Origin: IMCC45349 sp047219225
Lineage (GTDB): Bacteria; Bacteroidota; Bacteroidia; Flavobacteriales; Flavobacteriaceae
Direction of reading: 5' to 3'
DNA length: 64,000 nt
Assembly: GCF_047219225.1 (NCBI RefSeq)
Contig: NZ_CP178208.1
Span: 1,674,001-1,738,000 of the forward strand
This document shows, one piece after another, positions 42,676-51,900 of this stretch (within the stretch, counting starts at the first letter, position 1; each line of letters begins with the position of its first letter). Made by a program: the position numbers and the translations under genes. The notes beneath the pieces were generated by a model that was not told the origin of the DNA, did no database searches, and saw only the letters and a list, made by a program, of their open reading frames with translations.

Positions 42676-43698
42676 ATGAATGACAATCTTAACCCTACTA
42701 ACGATAATTTTTCACCTGAAGAACATGACATTGAAAGGGCTTTAAGGCCACTTTCTTTTGAAGATTTTGCAGGTCAAGATCAAGTTTTAGAAAATTTAGA
42801 GGTTTTTGTAAAGGCATCAAACTTAAGAGATGATGCTTTGGATCATACACTTTTTCATGGACCTCCAGGATTAGGAAAAACTACCTTAGCACATATTTTA
42901 GCTAATGAATTGGGAGTAGGTATTAAAGTTACTTCAGGACCAGTTTTAGACAAACCAGGAGACTTAGCTGGATTACTAACAAACCTAGAAGAAAGAGATG
43001 TTTTGTTTATTGATGAAATACATCGTTTAAGCCCAATAGTAGAGGAGTACTTATATTCAGCTATGGAAGACTTCAAGATTGACATTATGATTGAATCTGG
43101 ACCAAATGCTAGAACAGTTCAAATTAATTTAAACCCTTTTACACTAGTTGGAGCTACAACACGTTCGGGACTTTTAACAGCTCCTATGCGTGCACGTTTT
43201 GGGATAAGCAGTAGACTTCAATATTATTCTACAGAATTACTTTCAACAATTGTACAGCGAAGTGCGCATATAATGAAAGTTCCAATATCAATGGAAGCTG
43301 CTATAGAAATTGCTGGACGAAGTAGAGGTACACCAAGAATTGCTAATTCATTACTAAGACGTGTTAGGGATTTTGCACAAATTAAAGGAAACGGAAAGAT
43401 TGATATTGATATTTCAAAGTTCGGACTTAAAGCATTAAACGTAGATGCACATGGTTTAGATGAAATGGATAATAAAATATTAACTACTATAATAGACAAA
43501 TTTAAAGGTGGTCCAGTAGGTATTACAACCTTAGCAACTGCTGTTAGTGAAAGTGCTGAAACTATTGAAGAAGTTTATGAACCTTTTTTAATTCAACAAG
43601 GCTTTATTTTACGAACCCCAAGAGGACGTGAAGTAACAGAGTTAGCATATAAGCATTTAGGTAGAATAAAAGGAGCAACACAAGGAGGTTTATTTTAA
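42676..43698 (+). CDS. ruvB: Holliday junction helicase motor RuvB
   Basis: The 340-residue AAA+ ATPase drives branch migration of Holliday junctions with RuvA. Motifs: LRPLSFEDFAGQDQVLENL, Walker A GPPGLGKTTLA, Walker B LFIDEIHRL, sensor 1 GATTRSG, and the arginine finger in MRARFGISSRL. The C-terminal winged helix carries TPRGREVTELAYKHLG. RuvA is encoded 4.7 kb downstream, not adjacent. The stop overlaps the P450 start (TAATG), so translation is coupled. Confidence 0.97.
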   Translation: MNDNLNPTNDNFSPEEHDIERALRPLSFEDFAGQDQVLENLEVFVKASNLRDDALDHTLFHGPPGLGKTTLAHILANELGVGIKVTSGPVLDKPGDLAGLLTNLEERDVLFIDEIHRLSPIVEEYLYSAMEDFKIDIMIESGPNARTVQINLNPFTLVGATTRSGLLTAPMRARFGISSRLQYYSTELLSTIVQRSAHIMKVPISMEAAIEIAGRSRGTPRIANSLLRRVRDFAQIKGNGKIDIDISKFGLKALNVDAHGLDEMDNKILTTIIDKFKGGPVGITTLATAVSESAETIEEVYEPFLIQQGFILRTPRGREVTELAYKHLGRIKGATQGGLF

Positions 43699-45023
43699 TG
43701 GCTTATAAGTATCCAGATAAAATCCCTTTTTACAAATTTTTATTAAAATCATCAGCGATTGCAAAAAACCCTATTCCATTTCACAAGCAGTGGTTTGATG
43801 AAAAGGATGATACATTTTCAGTAAAGTCACCATTGTATGGTCATATTATACTAACAAGGGATTCTGATATTGCTAGACATATTCTTCAAAAAAATCATAA
43901 GTTATATCATAAATCAAAAATTCAAACAAAGTTTTTATCTAAGTATGTTGGTTATGGTTTACTTACCTCAAGTGGGGAGTATTGGTTAAAACAGCGTCGT
44001 TTAATTCAACCAGCATTTCATAAAAAGAAAATTGAAAATTTGGTTTCTATTATTGATAAAGCAATCAAAACTCAAGTTGATTCCATTCAATGTCATAAAG
44101 AACTTGATTTATATCCAATAATGAACGAATTGGCTTTTGAGGTTGTAGCCAAATCATTATTTAATTATTCAGCTAAAAAAGAAATACTTTCAAGACTTCA
44201 AGATATCATTGAAAAATTACAAGTGTTCATTGTTAAAGAGATTAGACAACCACATAAAAAAATATGGTATACTCTTAAAGGTGAAATAAAATACCATATG
44301 AAACTAGTAAAAGAAAGTCGTGATATCATTGAAGCCATTATTGATGAGCGACGTCATTCTGGAGAATCTCATGATGATTTATTAGATATGCTTCTTCATG
44401 CTCAATATGAAGATGGCTCTTCAATGACTAATGAGCAACTTATTGATGAGATTCTTATTTTATTTGTTGCAGGACATGAAACCACAGCTAATGCATTAAC
44501 TTTTACATTTACCTTATTAGCATTACATCCAGAAGCTTTAAATAAAGCGACATCAGAAATTAAAAATATTAATACAAGCAATCCTTTAGAAGCTTTAAAT
44601 CAGTTAAAATATATTAGACAATGTATAGATGAAAGTTTAAGATTATATCCTCCAGCTTGGATAACTGATAGAGTAAATATTGAAGATGATACAATTGGAA
44701 ATTACCATTTAAAAAAAGGAACTATGTTAGGCATTTCTATATACGAAATGCATAGAAACAAAAAATATTGGAAACATCCTGAAGCATTTCTACCAGAGCG
44801 TTTTAATGATGCTAGTAAAGAATTACAAAAGCATTATATGCCTTTTGGAGCTGGACCAAGACTTTGTATAGGTAATAATTTTGCACTATATGAAATGATG
44901 CTTACTCTAAAAGCTGTTTTGGAAAAATTTGAAATTAGTACTTCAACAAAAAAGATTAAATTAAATCCATTGATTACATTAAAACCAGTAGATTTAAAAT
45001 TAAGATTTGAACCTAAAAATTGA
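43698..45023 (+). CDS. Cytochrome P450
   Basis: The 441-residue soluble or peripheral monooxygenase has the full P450 signature: I-helix AGHETTANA (about 258), the K-helix ExxR pair in DESLRLYPP (about 312), the PERF motif in FLPERFND, and the haem loop FGAGPRLCIGNNFA with the Cys near 389. The sequence style (long N-terminus without a membrane helix, PHKKIWYTL) is like the CYP4/fatty-acid-type bacterial P450s, but the substrate is unknown. No ferredoxin or reductase gene is nearby, so redox partners must come from elsewhere. It is coupled to ruvB (shared TAATG) and to queG (TTGA overlap). Confidence 0.93.
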   Translation: MAYKYPDKIPFYKFLLKSSAIAKNPIPFHKQWFDEKDDTFSVKSPLYGHIILTRDSDIARHILQKNHKLYHKSKIQTKFLSKYVGYGLLTSSGEYWLKQRRLIQPAFHKKKIENLVSIIDKAIKTQVDSIQCHKELDLYPIMNELAFEVVAKSLFNYSAKKEILSRLQDIIEKLQVFIVKEIRQPHKKIWYTLKGEIKYHMKLVKESRDIIEAIIDERRHSGESHDDLLDMLLHAQYEDGSSMTNEQLIDEILILFVAGHETTANALTFTFTLLALHPEALNKATSEIKNINTSNPLEALNQLKYIRQCIDESLRLYPPAWITDRVNIEDDTIGNYHLKKGTMLGISIYEMHRNKKYWKHPEAFLPERFNDASKELQKHYMPFGAGPRLCIGNNFALYEMMLTLKAVLEKFEISTSTKKIKLNPLITLKPVDLKLRFEPKN

Positions 45024-45946
45024 ATTCAAAATCTAGACATACTCAATTAATAAAAGCCGAAGCAAAACGTTTGGGATTTTTATCTTGTGGTATTAGTCAA
45101 GCAGGTTTTTTAGAGCAAGAAGCACCAAGATTAGAGCAATGGTTAAATAAGAATATGCATGGTGAAATGCGATATATGGAAAACCATTTTGATAAACGTT
45201 TAGATCCAACAAAATTAGTTGAGGGTTCAAAAAGCGTTATTTCTTTAATATTGAATTATTATCCTTCAGAAACTCAAAAGGATAAAACAGCACCCAAAAT
45301 AAGTAAGTACGCTTATGGTACAGATTACCATTTCGTAATAAAAGATAAACTTAAAGAGTTGTTGAATACTATTCAAGAACAAGTTGGTGATGTACATGGT
45401 CGTGCTTTCGTAGATTCGGCTCCTGTTTTAGATAAGGCATGGGCAGCAAAATCTGGATTAGGCTGGATTGGAAAGCATAGTAATTTAATAACACAGCAAG
45501 TAGGTTCCTTTTATTTTGTTGCTGAGTTAATTATTGATTTAGAATTAGAATATGACACACCAACAACAGACCATTGTGGAACATGTACAGCATGTATAGA
45601 TGCTTGTCCTACTCAAGCTATTACAGAACCTTATGTGGTTGATGGTAGTAAATGCATTTCATATTTTACAATAGAGCTTAAAGAACAAATACCAACTACT
45701 GTAAAGGGACAATTTGATGATTGGATGTTTGGTTGTGATGTATGTCAAGATGTATGTCCATGGAATCGTTTTTCAAAACCACATAACGAACCTTTATTTA
45801 ATCCGCACCCAGAATTACTTTCAATGACAAAAAAAGATTGGGAAGAGATTACTCAAGAGGTTTTTAGCAAAATATTTAAAAAGTCTGCAGTAAAAAGAAC
45901 TAAGTTTTCTGGACTCACAAGAAACATTGATTTTTTAAAAGAATAG
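45020..45946 (+). CDS. queG: Epoxyqueuosine reductase QueG, TTG start
   Basis: The 308-residue enzyme reduces epoxyqueuosine to queuosine at the wobble base of certain tRNAs, using a cobalamin and two 4Fe-4S clusters. The conserved N-terminal block IKAEAKRLGFLSCGIS requires a start upstream of the first ATG, and the only fit is TTG at 45020. It overlaps the P450 stop by four bases (TTGA), equivalent to the usual ATGA coupling. Cluster motifs are CGTCTACIDACPTQAI and CDVCQDVCPWNRF, each giving four-Cys sets. RAFVDSAPVLDKAWAAKSGLGWIGKH (in parts) is the family core. Confidence 0.94.
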   Translation: MNSKSRHTQLIKAEAKRLGFLSCGISQAGFLEQEAPRLEQWLNKNMHGEMRYMENHFDKRLDPTKLVEGSKSVISLILNYYPSETQKDKTAPKISKYAYGTDYHFVIKDKLKELLNTIQEQVGDVHGRAFVDSAPVLDKAWAAKSGLGWIGKHSNLITQQVGSFYFVAELIIDLELEYDTPTTDHCGTCTACIDACPTQAITEPYVVDGSKCISYFTIELKEQIPTTVKGQFDDWMFGCDVCQDVCPWNRFSKPHNEPLFNPHPELLSMTKKDWEEITQEVFSKIFKKSAVKRTKFSGLTRNIDFLKE

Positions 45947-45954
45947 CTATAAAA

Positions 45955-45985
45955 TTTCGCTATTCGCTTCAACCTATTACCTTTG
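45955..45985 (+). promoter_or_regulatory. Promoter of maeB
   Basis: TTTC (45955-45958), 19 bases, TACCTTTG (45978-45985). It has the same TTTC -33 variant as the act and pyrH promoters, with start about 20 bases before the ATG. Confidence 0.7.
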
Positions 45986-46010
45986 TAAATTCATTTTAAC
46001 TCAAAAAATT

Positions 46011-48290
46011 ATGAGTAAGCAAAGTAAGCGTAGAGAGGCTCTTGTTTATCACGCAAAACCAACACCAGGAAAAATTAAGGTTGTACCTACAAAGAAGTAT
46101 GCAACCCAAAGAGATTTATCTTTAGCATATTCTCCTGGAGTAGCCGAACCTTGTTTAGAAATAGAAAAAGATGCATCAAATGCATATAAATATACAGCAA
46201 AAGGTAATCTAGTAGCAGTAATATCAAATGGAACAGCAGTTTTAGGATTAGGTAATATTGGACCTGAGGCATCTAAACCTGTTATGGAAGGCAAAGGTTT
46301 ATTATTTAAAATCTTTGCAGATATTGACGTGTTTGATATTGAGGTTGATACCGAAAATGTAGAAGAGTTCATTCAAACAGTTAAGAATATTGCGCCAACG
46401 TTTGGAGGAATTAACCTCGAAGACATTAAAGCTCCTGAAGCTTTTGAAATAGAAAGAAGGCTTAAAGAAGAGCTAGATATACCTGTAATGCACGATGACC
46501 AACATGGTACAGCAATTATATCTGCTGCTGCATTATTAAATGCTTTAGAAATTTCTGAAAAGAAAATTGATGAAGTAAAAATTGTTGTAAGTGGAGCAGG
46601 AGCTGCAGCTATATCTTGTACAAGATTATATCAATCTTTTGGAGCAAGAAGAGAAAATATTGTCATGTTAGACAGTAAAGGTGTTATTAGAGATGATAGA
46701 GAAAACTTAACTGCTCAAAAAGCTGAATTTGCTACACATAGAAAAATAGATACACTAGACGAAGCAATGCAAGATGCAGATGTCTTTATTGGCTTATCTA
46801 CTTCAGATATTGTAACACCTAGTATGCTTAAAACAATGGCTGTAAATCCTATTGTTTTTGCAATGGCAAATCCTGACCCAGAAATTGCATATCAGTTAGC
46901 AATTGATACTCGAGATGATATCATTATGGCTACTGGACGTAGTGACCATCCTAACCAAGTTAATAATGTACTTGGGTTTCCATTTATTTTTAGAGGTGCA
47001 TTAGATGTAAGAGCTACGTCTATTAACGAAGAAATGAAAAAAGCAGCTGTTGTAGCATTAGCAGAATTAGCAAAACAACCAGTTCCTGAACAAGTAAATG
47101 TTGCTTATGGTGAAACAAGATTAACATTTGGAAAAGATTATATAATACCTAAGCCTTTTGACCCAAGATTAATTGGTGTAGTACCAGTAGCAGTTGCAAA
47201 AGCCGCAATTAAAAGTGGTGTAGCTCAGGAAGAAATTAAAGAGTGGGCTAGTTACGAAGAGTCTCTACTTCAAAGACTAGGTGGTGACAATAAGTTGGTA
47301 AGGTTAATGCATAGTAGAGCTAAATTAAATCCTAAACGTGTAGTGTTTACTGAAGCAGATCATTTAACAGTATTAAGAGCAGCTCAAATAGCACATGACG
47401 AAGGAATTGCAAAGCCAATTTTATTAGGACGAAGAGATGAAATTGAACGACTTAAAGCTGAAATAGAATTTGATGCCGAAGTGCCTATTATTGATCCAAA
47501 AAGTGATGCCGAATTAGAACGTAAAAACCAATATGCTGAAATTTATTGGAAGCAAAGACAACGTAGAGGTGTAACGTTATTATCTGCTCAAAAGCTAATG
47601 AGAGAGCGTAACTTTTTTGCAGCAATGATGGTTAACGAAGGAGATGCAGATGCTTTGATAACTGGTTTTTCAAGAAGTTATCCAACGATATTAAAACCAA
47701 TGTTAGAATTAATAGGTTTAGAAAAAGGAGCAAAACGTATTGCAACTACAAACTTATTAATGACTCAAAGAGGGCCAATGTTTTTAAGTGATACATCAAT
47801 TAATATTGATCCTTCAGCAAAAGACTTAGCAAGAATTGCACAAATGACAGCTATAACTGTTAAAATGTTTGGTTTAGAACCAGTTATGGCAATGGTGTCG
47901 TATTCTAATTTTGGGTCTTCTGAAAATATTAATGCATCTAAAATGAGAGAAGCTGTTGAGTATTTACATAGAAAGCATCCTGATTTAGCAATTGATGGTG
48001 AGTTACAAACAGATTTTGCCTTAAACAACGAAATGTTACAAGATATTTTTCCATTTTCTAAATTGGCAGGAAAGAAAGTTAACTCATTAATATTCCCTAA
48101 TTTAGATGCAGCTAATATTACTTATAAGCTGTTGAAAGAGCTTAATAAGGCTGATAATATTGGTCCAATTATGATGGGAATGAAGAAACCTGTCCACATA
48201 CTTCAGTTAGATGCAAGTGTGGATGAGATTGTAAATATGACAGCCATAGCAGTAATTGATGCTCAGAAAAAACAAAAAAGAGCGCAATAA
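46011..48290 (+). CDS. maeB: NADP-dependent malic enzyme with phosphotransacetylase-like domain
   Basis: The 759-residue two-domain enzyme decarboxylates malate to pyruvate and makes NADPH. The malic part (about 1-420) shows LSLAYSPGVAEPCLEI, NGTAVLGLGNIGP, the active-site region MHDDQHGTAIISAAALLNAL, and the Rossmann VVSGAGAAAISC. The C-terminal part (about 430-759) resembles phosphate acetyltransferase (ITGFSRSYPTILKPM, MTQRGPMFLSDTSINIDP), which is usually catalytically silent and regulatory, with acetyl-CoA as ligand. An upstream promoter supports its own transcript, continuing perhaps to ruvA. Confidence 0.95.
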   Translation: MSKQSKRREALVYHAKPTPGKIKVVPTKKYATQRDLSLAYSPGVAEPCLEIEKDASNAYKYTAKGNLVAVISNGTAVLGLGNIGPEASKPVMEGKGLLFKIFADIDVFDIEVDTENVEEFIQTVKNIAPTFGGINLEDIKAPEAFEIERRLKEELDIPVMHDDQHGTAIISAAALLNALEISEKKIDEVKIVVSGAGAAAISCTRLYQSFGARRENIVMLDSKGVIRDDRENLTAQKAEFATHRKIDTLDEAMQDADVFIGLSTSDIVTPSMLKTMAVNPIVFAMANPDPEIAYQLAIDTRDDIIMATGRSDHPNQVNNVLGFPFIFRGALDVRATSINEEMKKAAVVALAELAKQPVPEQVNVAYGETRLTFGKDYIIPKPFDPRLIGVVPVAVAKAAIKSGVAQEEIKEWASYEESLLQRLGGDNKLVRLMHSRAKLNPKRVVFTEADHLTVLRAAQIAHDEGIAKPILLGRRDEIERLKAEIEFDAEVPIIDPKSDAELERKNQYAEIYWKQRQRRGVTLLSAQKLMRERNFFAAMMVNEGDADALITGFSRSYPTILKPMLELIGLEKGAKRIATTNLLMTQRGPMFLSDTSINIDPSAKDLARIAQMTAITVKMFGLEPVMAMVSYSNFGSSENINASKMREAVEYLHRKHPDLAIDGELQTDFALNNEMLQDIFPFSKLAGKKVNSLIFPNLDAANITYKLLKELNKADNIGPIMMGMKKPVHILQLDASVDEIVNMTAIAVIDAQKKQKRAQ

Positions 48291-48339
48291 CACTAGTTTT
48301 TCGGTGTAATAATCTCGTTATAATGTATAATAATTTTAT

Positions 48340-48347
48340 TACATTTG
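48340..48347 (+). promoter_or_regulatory. -7 box candidate for ruvA-sprA
   Basis: TACATTTG fits TAnnTTTG and lies 22 bases before the ruvA ATG, but no -33 TTTG is visible. It may drive ruvA-sprA independently of maeB. Confidence 0.4.
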
Positions 48348-48369
48348 AGACGATAAGAAAATAGAGTTA

Positions 48370-48951
48370 ATGATAACACATATTCAAGGAAGACTTGTTG
48401 AAAAAAATCCTACTGATGTCGTAATAGACTGTAATGGTGTTGGGTACTTGATTAACATTTCTTTGAATACGTTTTCACAAATCCCAGATCAAGAAAACGT
48501 AAAACTTTACACACATCTTCAAGTAAAAGAAGATTCGCATACTTTGTTTGGGTTTGCATCCTTAGCTGAACGTGAAATTTTTAGACTATTAATTTCGGTA
48601 AGTGGCATTGGAGCAAGTACTGCACGAACAATGTTATCATCATTAAATCCAAAACAAGTTAGAGAAGGTATTGCTGGAGAAGACGTAGCTTTAATTCAAT
48701 CTGTAAAAGGAATTGGGCTAAAAACTGCACAGCGTGTTATTATCGAATTAAAGGATAAAGTGTTAAAGATTTACGATATTGATGAAGCTTCTATAGCTCA
48801 AAGCAATACAAATAAAGATGAAGCGTTATCTGCTTTAGAAGTTCTTGGTTTTGCTAAAAAGCAGGCTGAACGTGTTGTGGATAAATTTATTGCCAACAAC
48901 TCAGAAGCCTCTGTAGAAACAATAATCAAAGAAGCCCTAAAAAACTTATAA
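48370..48951 (+). CDS. ruvA: Holliday junction DNA-binding protein RuvA
   Basis: The 193-residue tetramer-forming protein holds the four-way junction for RuvB. It starts with an OB-fold domain (MITHIQGRLVEKNPTDVVIDCNG, in parts), then HhH motifs in LLISVSGIGASTARTML and IQSVKGIGLKTAQRVIIELKDK (second helix-hairpin-helix), and a small C-terminal domain (ALSALEVLGFAKKQAERV). Its length fits. sprA begins 6 bases after its stop, a neighbourhood I recall from many Flavobacteriia. Confidence 0.97.
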   Translation: MITHIQGRLVEKNPTDVVIDCNGVGYLINISLNTFSQIPDQENVKLYTHLQVKEDSHTLFGFASLAEREIFRLLISVSGIGASTARTMLSSLNPKQVREGIAGEDVALIQSVKGIGLKTAQRVIIELKDKVLKIYDIDEASIAQSNTNKDEALSALEVLGFAKKQAERVVDKFIANNSEASVETIIKEALKNL

Positions 48952-48957
48952 GCTATT

Positions 48958-51900
48958 TTGAAGACAACCAACAATACATATATTAAATTGCTTAAGGCTC
49001 AGTTGGCTTTATGCGTCATGTTATTATGTAGTTTAGGCTTATTTGCACAACAGCCGCAAACCGTTAGAGATTCAACATCTACTACATTTTCATTTAACAA
49101 TTTAAATATTCCAAACCCAAATAGTATAATATATAAATATACTTATGACCCTCTTTTAGATAGGTATATATATACAGCAACTGTTGGTAGTTTTAATATT
49201 AAATATCCTGTAATATTAACACCCAAAGAATACCAAGATTTAGTTTTAAAAGAAAGCCTTAAAAGTTATTATAAACAAAAGATTGATGCTTATGATGGTA
49301 AAAAGGAAGGTGCTGAAGATTTACAAAAAAACTTGATTCCAGAGTTTTATGTAAACTCTAGTTTTTTTGAAACAGTTTTTGGAGGCAATACTATTGAAGT
49401 AATTCCTCAAGGATCTGTTGAAATGGATTTAGGTGTCATGTTTACAAAACAAGACAATCCTTCATTTTCGCCAAGAAACAGAAGTAATTTTACATTCGAT
49501 TTTGATCAACGTATAAGTTTAAGTTTATTAGGAAAGGTTGGAACACGACTTCAAGTAACAGCAAATTACGATACGCAATCAACGTTTGATTTTCAAAATT
49601 TAATTAAACTAGAATACACACCAACTGAAGATGATATCATTCAAAAAATTGAAGTTGGTAATGTAAGTATGCCTTTAAATAGTTCGTTAATTTCTGGAGC
49701 ACAAAGTTTATTTGGTGTAAAAACCGAATTACAATTTGGAAAAACGAAGGTAACAGCAATTTTTTCTGAACAAAAATCACAAACAAAAACTGTAGTTGCT
49801 CAAGGAGGTGGAACACTTGAAGATTTTGAGTTTTTTGGTTTAGATTATGATGAAAACAGACACTTTTTCTTATCACATTATTTTAGAGAAAACTACAACA
49901 AAGCTTTAGAGAATTACCCTTATATAAATTCTCAAGTTCAAATTACAAGAATTGAGGTTTGGGTAACAAATAGAACAAATCAAACCGATAATGTTAGAAA
50001 TATCGTAGCCATTCAAGATATTGGAGAATCAGATAGAATTGGATTAAACCCAATTCCTGGAGGTTTTATTACATCTGCTCCAGGAGCATTCCCAGATAAT
50101 GGTAATAACAGATTTGACCCAACAACCATTGGTTCGGGTTCAATATTAACTGATGACATTAGAGATATTGCTACTGCACAAAATGGATTTGGTACACTTT
50201 CTGGGCAAGTAAATGAGGGATTTGATTATGGTAAACTTGAAAATGCAAGAAAGTTAATTCAAGGTAACGAATATATTGTAGATACACAGTTAGGTTACAT
50301 CTCGTTAAACCAACGCTTACAAAATGATGAAGTATTAGCAGTTGCATTTCAATATACAGTTGGAGGTGATGTGTATCAAGTTGGAGAATTTGCTAATGAT
50401 GGTGTAAATGCAACAGATGTTTCAGAAGATGCTAATACAGGAAACCAAATAATAAATAACAATAGTTTAGTATTAAAAATGCTGAAGAGTGCTGTTACAA
50501 ATGTTGAGCAGCCAATTTGGGATTTAATGATGAAAAACATCTATAATACTGGCGCTTTTCAATTAAGTCAAGAAGATTTTAAACTTAATATTTTCTATAC
50601 GGAAACGTCTCCGTTAAACTATATTACTCCAGTAGAAGGCACACCATTTCCTGCTCCAATAGGAAATGACGATCCACTTGATGAAACACCATTATTAAGA
50701 GTTTTTAATTTTGATAGATTAAACTATAATAACGATCCTCAAAATAAAGGAGATGGATTTTTCGATTTCGTTCCAGGTATTACAGTAATTCCGCAAAATG
50801 GTAAGATTGTATTTACAAAAGTTGAGCCTTTTGGTAATTACTTATTTGAGAAGTTAAGACTAGATGCTACTGAAGACTACGAAGGTGACGAAACAATTCC
50901 AGGGACGTTTAACGCTAACCAATTAAAATACGTTTATAAAACATTATATAAAGAAACAAAAACAGCTGCACTTCAAGATGGAGAGAAAAACAAGTTTCAA
51001 GTAAAAGGACGTTATAAATCTTCCGGAGGTTCAGGTATACCAATTGGAGCTTTTAATGTACCAAGAGGTTCTGTGAAAGTTACAGCTGGAGGTCGTGTAC
51101 TTGTTGAAGGTGTAGATTATACAGTAAATTATCAAATAGGTACAGTTCAAATTTTAGACCCAGCTTTACAGGCATCTAACACACCAATTCAGGTTTCAGT
51201 TGAAAATAATTCAGTTTTCGGGCAGCAAACAAGACGTTTTTCTGGGTTTAATGTTGAGCATCAATTCAATGAGAATTTTGTGTTAGGAGCGACCCTTTTA
51301 AATTTAAATGAAAGACCAATAACTCAAAAAGCTAATTACGGTACAGAACCAATAAATAACACAATTTTTGGTTTTAATGGTAATTATTCAACGGAAGTAC
51401 CATTTTTAACTCGATTAGCAAATAAACTACCAAATATAGATACTGATGTGCCTTCAAACTTATCGTTAAGAGGAGAATTTGCATATTTAGCACCTGGAGC
51501 TCCTAAGGGAGCAGACTTTGAAGGAGAGGCAACATCGTATGTAGATGATTTTGAAGGAACTCAAAATGGGATTGATTTATTATCACCACAATCTTGGTTC
51601 TTATCAAGTAGGCCAAAAAATTTAGGACGCGTATATGCTCAAGGACCTGAAGATGAAAATGGTTATCAAAATGGATTTGATAGAGCACATTTAAATTGGT
51701 ATACAGTAGATCCTATATTTTATAGTTCGCAGCGACCAAGTGGAATATCAGACGATGATGTATCAGATTTATATACAAGACGTATTTTTATAGATGAAAT
51801 ATTCCCACAAGTAGATTTGGTACAAGGTCAATCTACAATTATCAATTCTTTAGATTTAGTTTTTGATCCAACTGAGCGTGGACCATATAACTATCAACCT

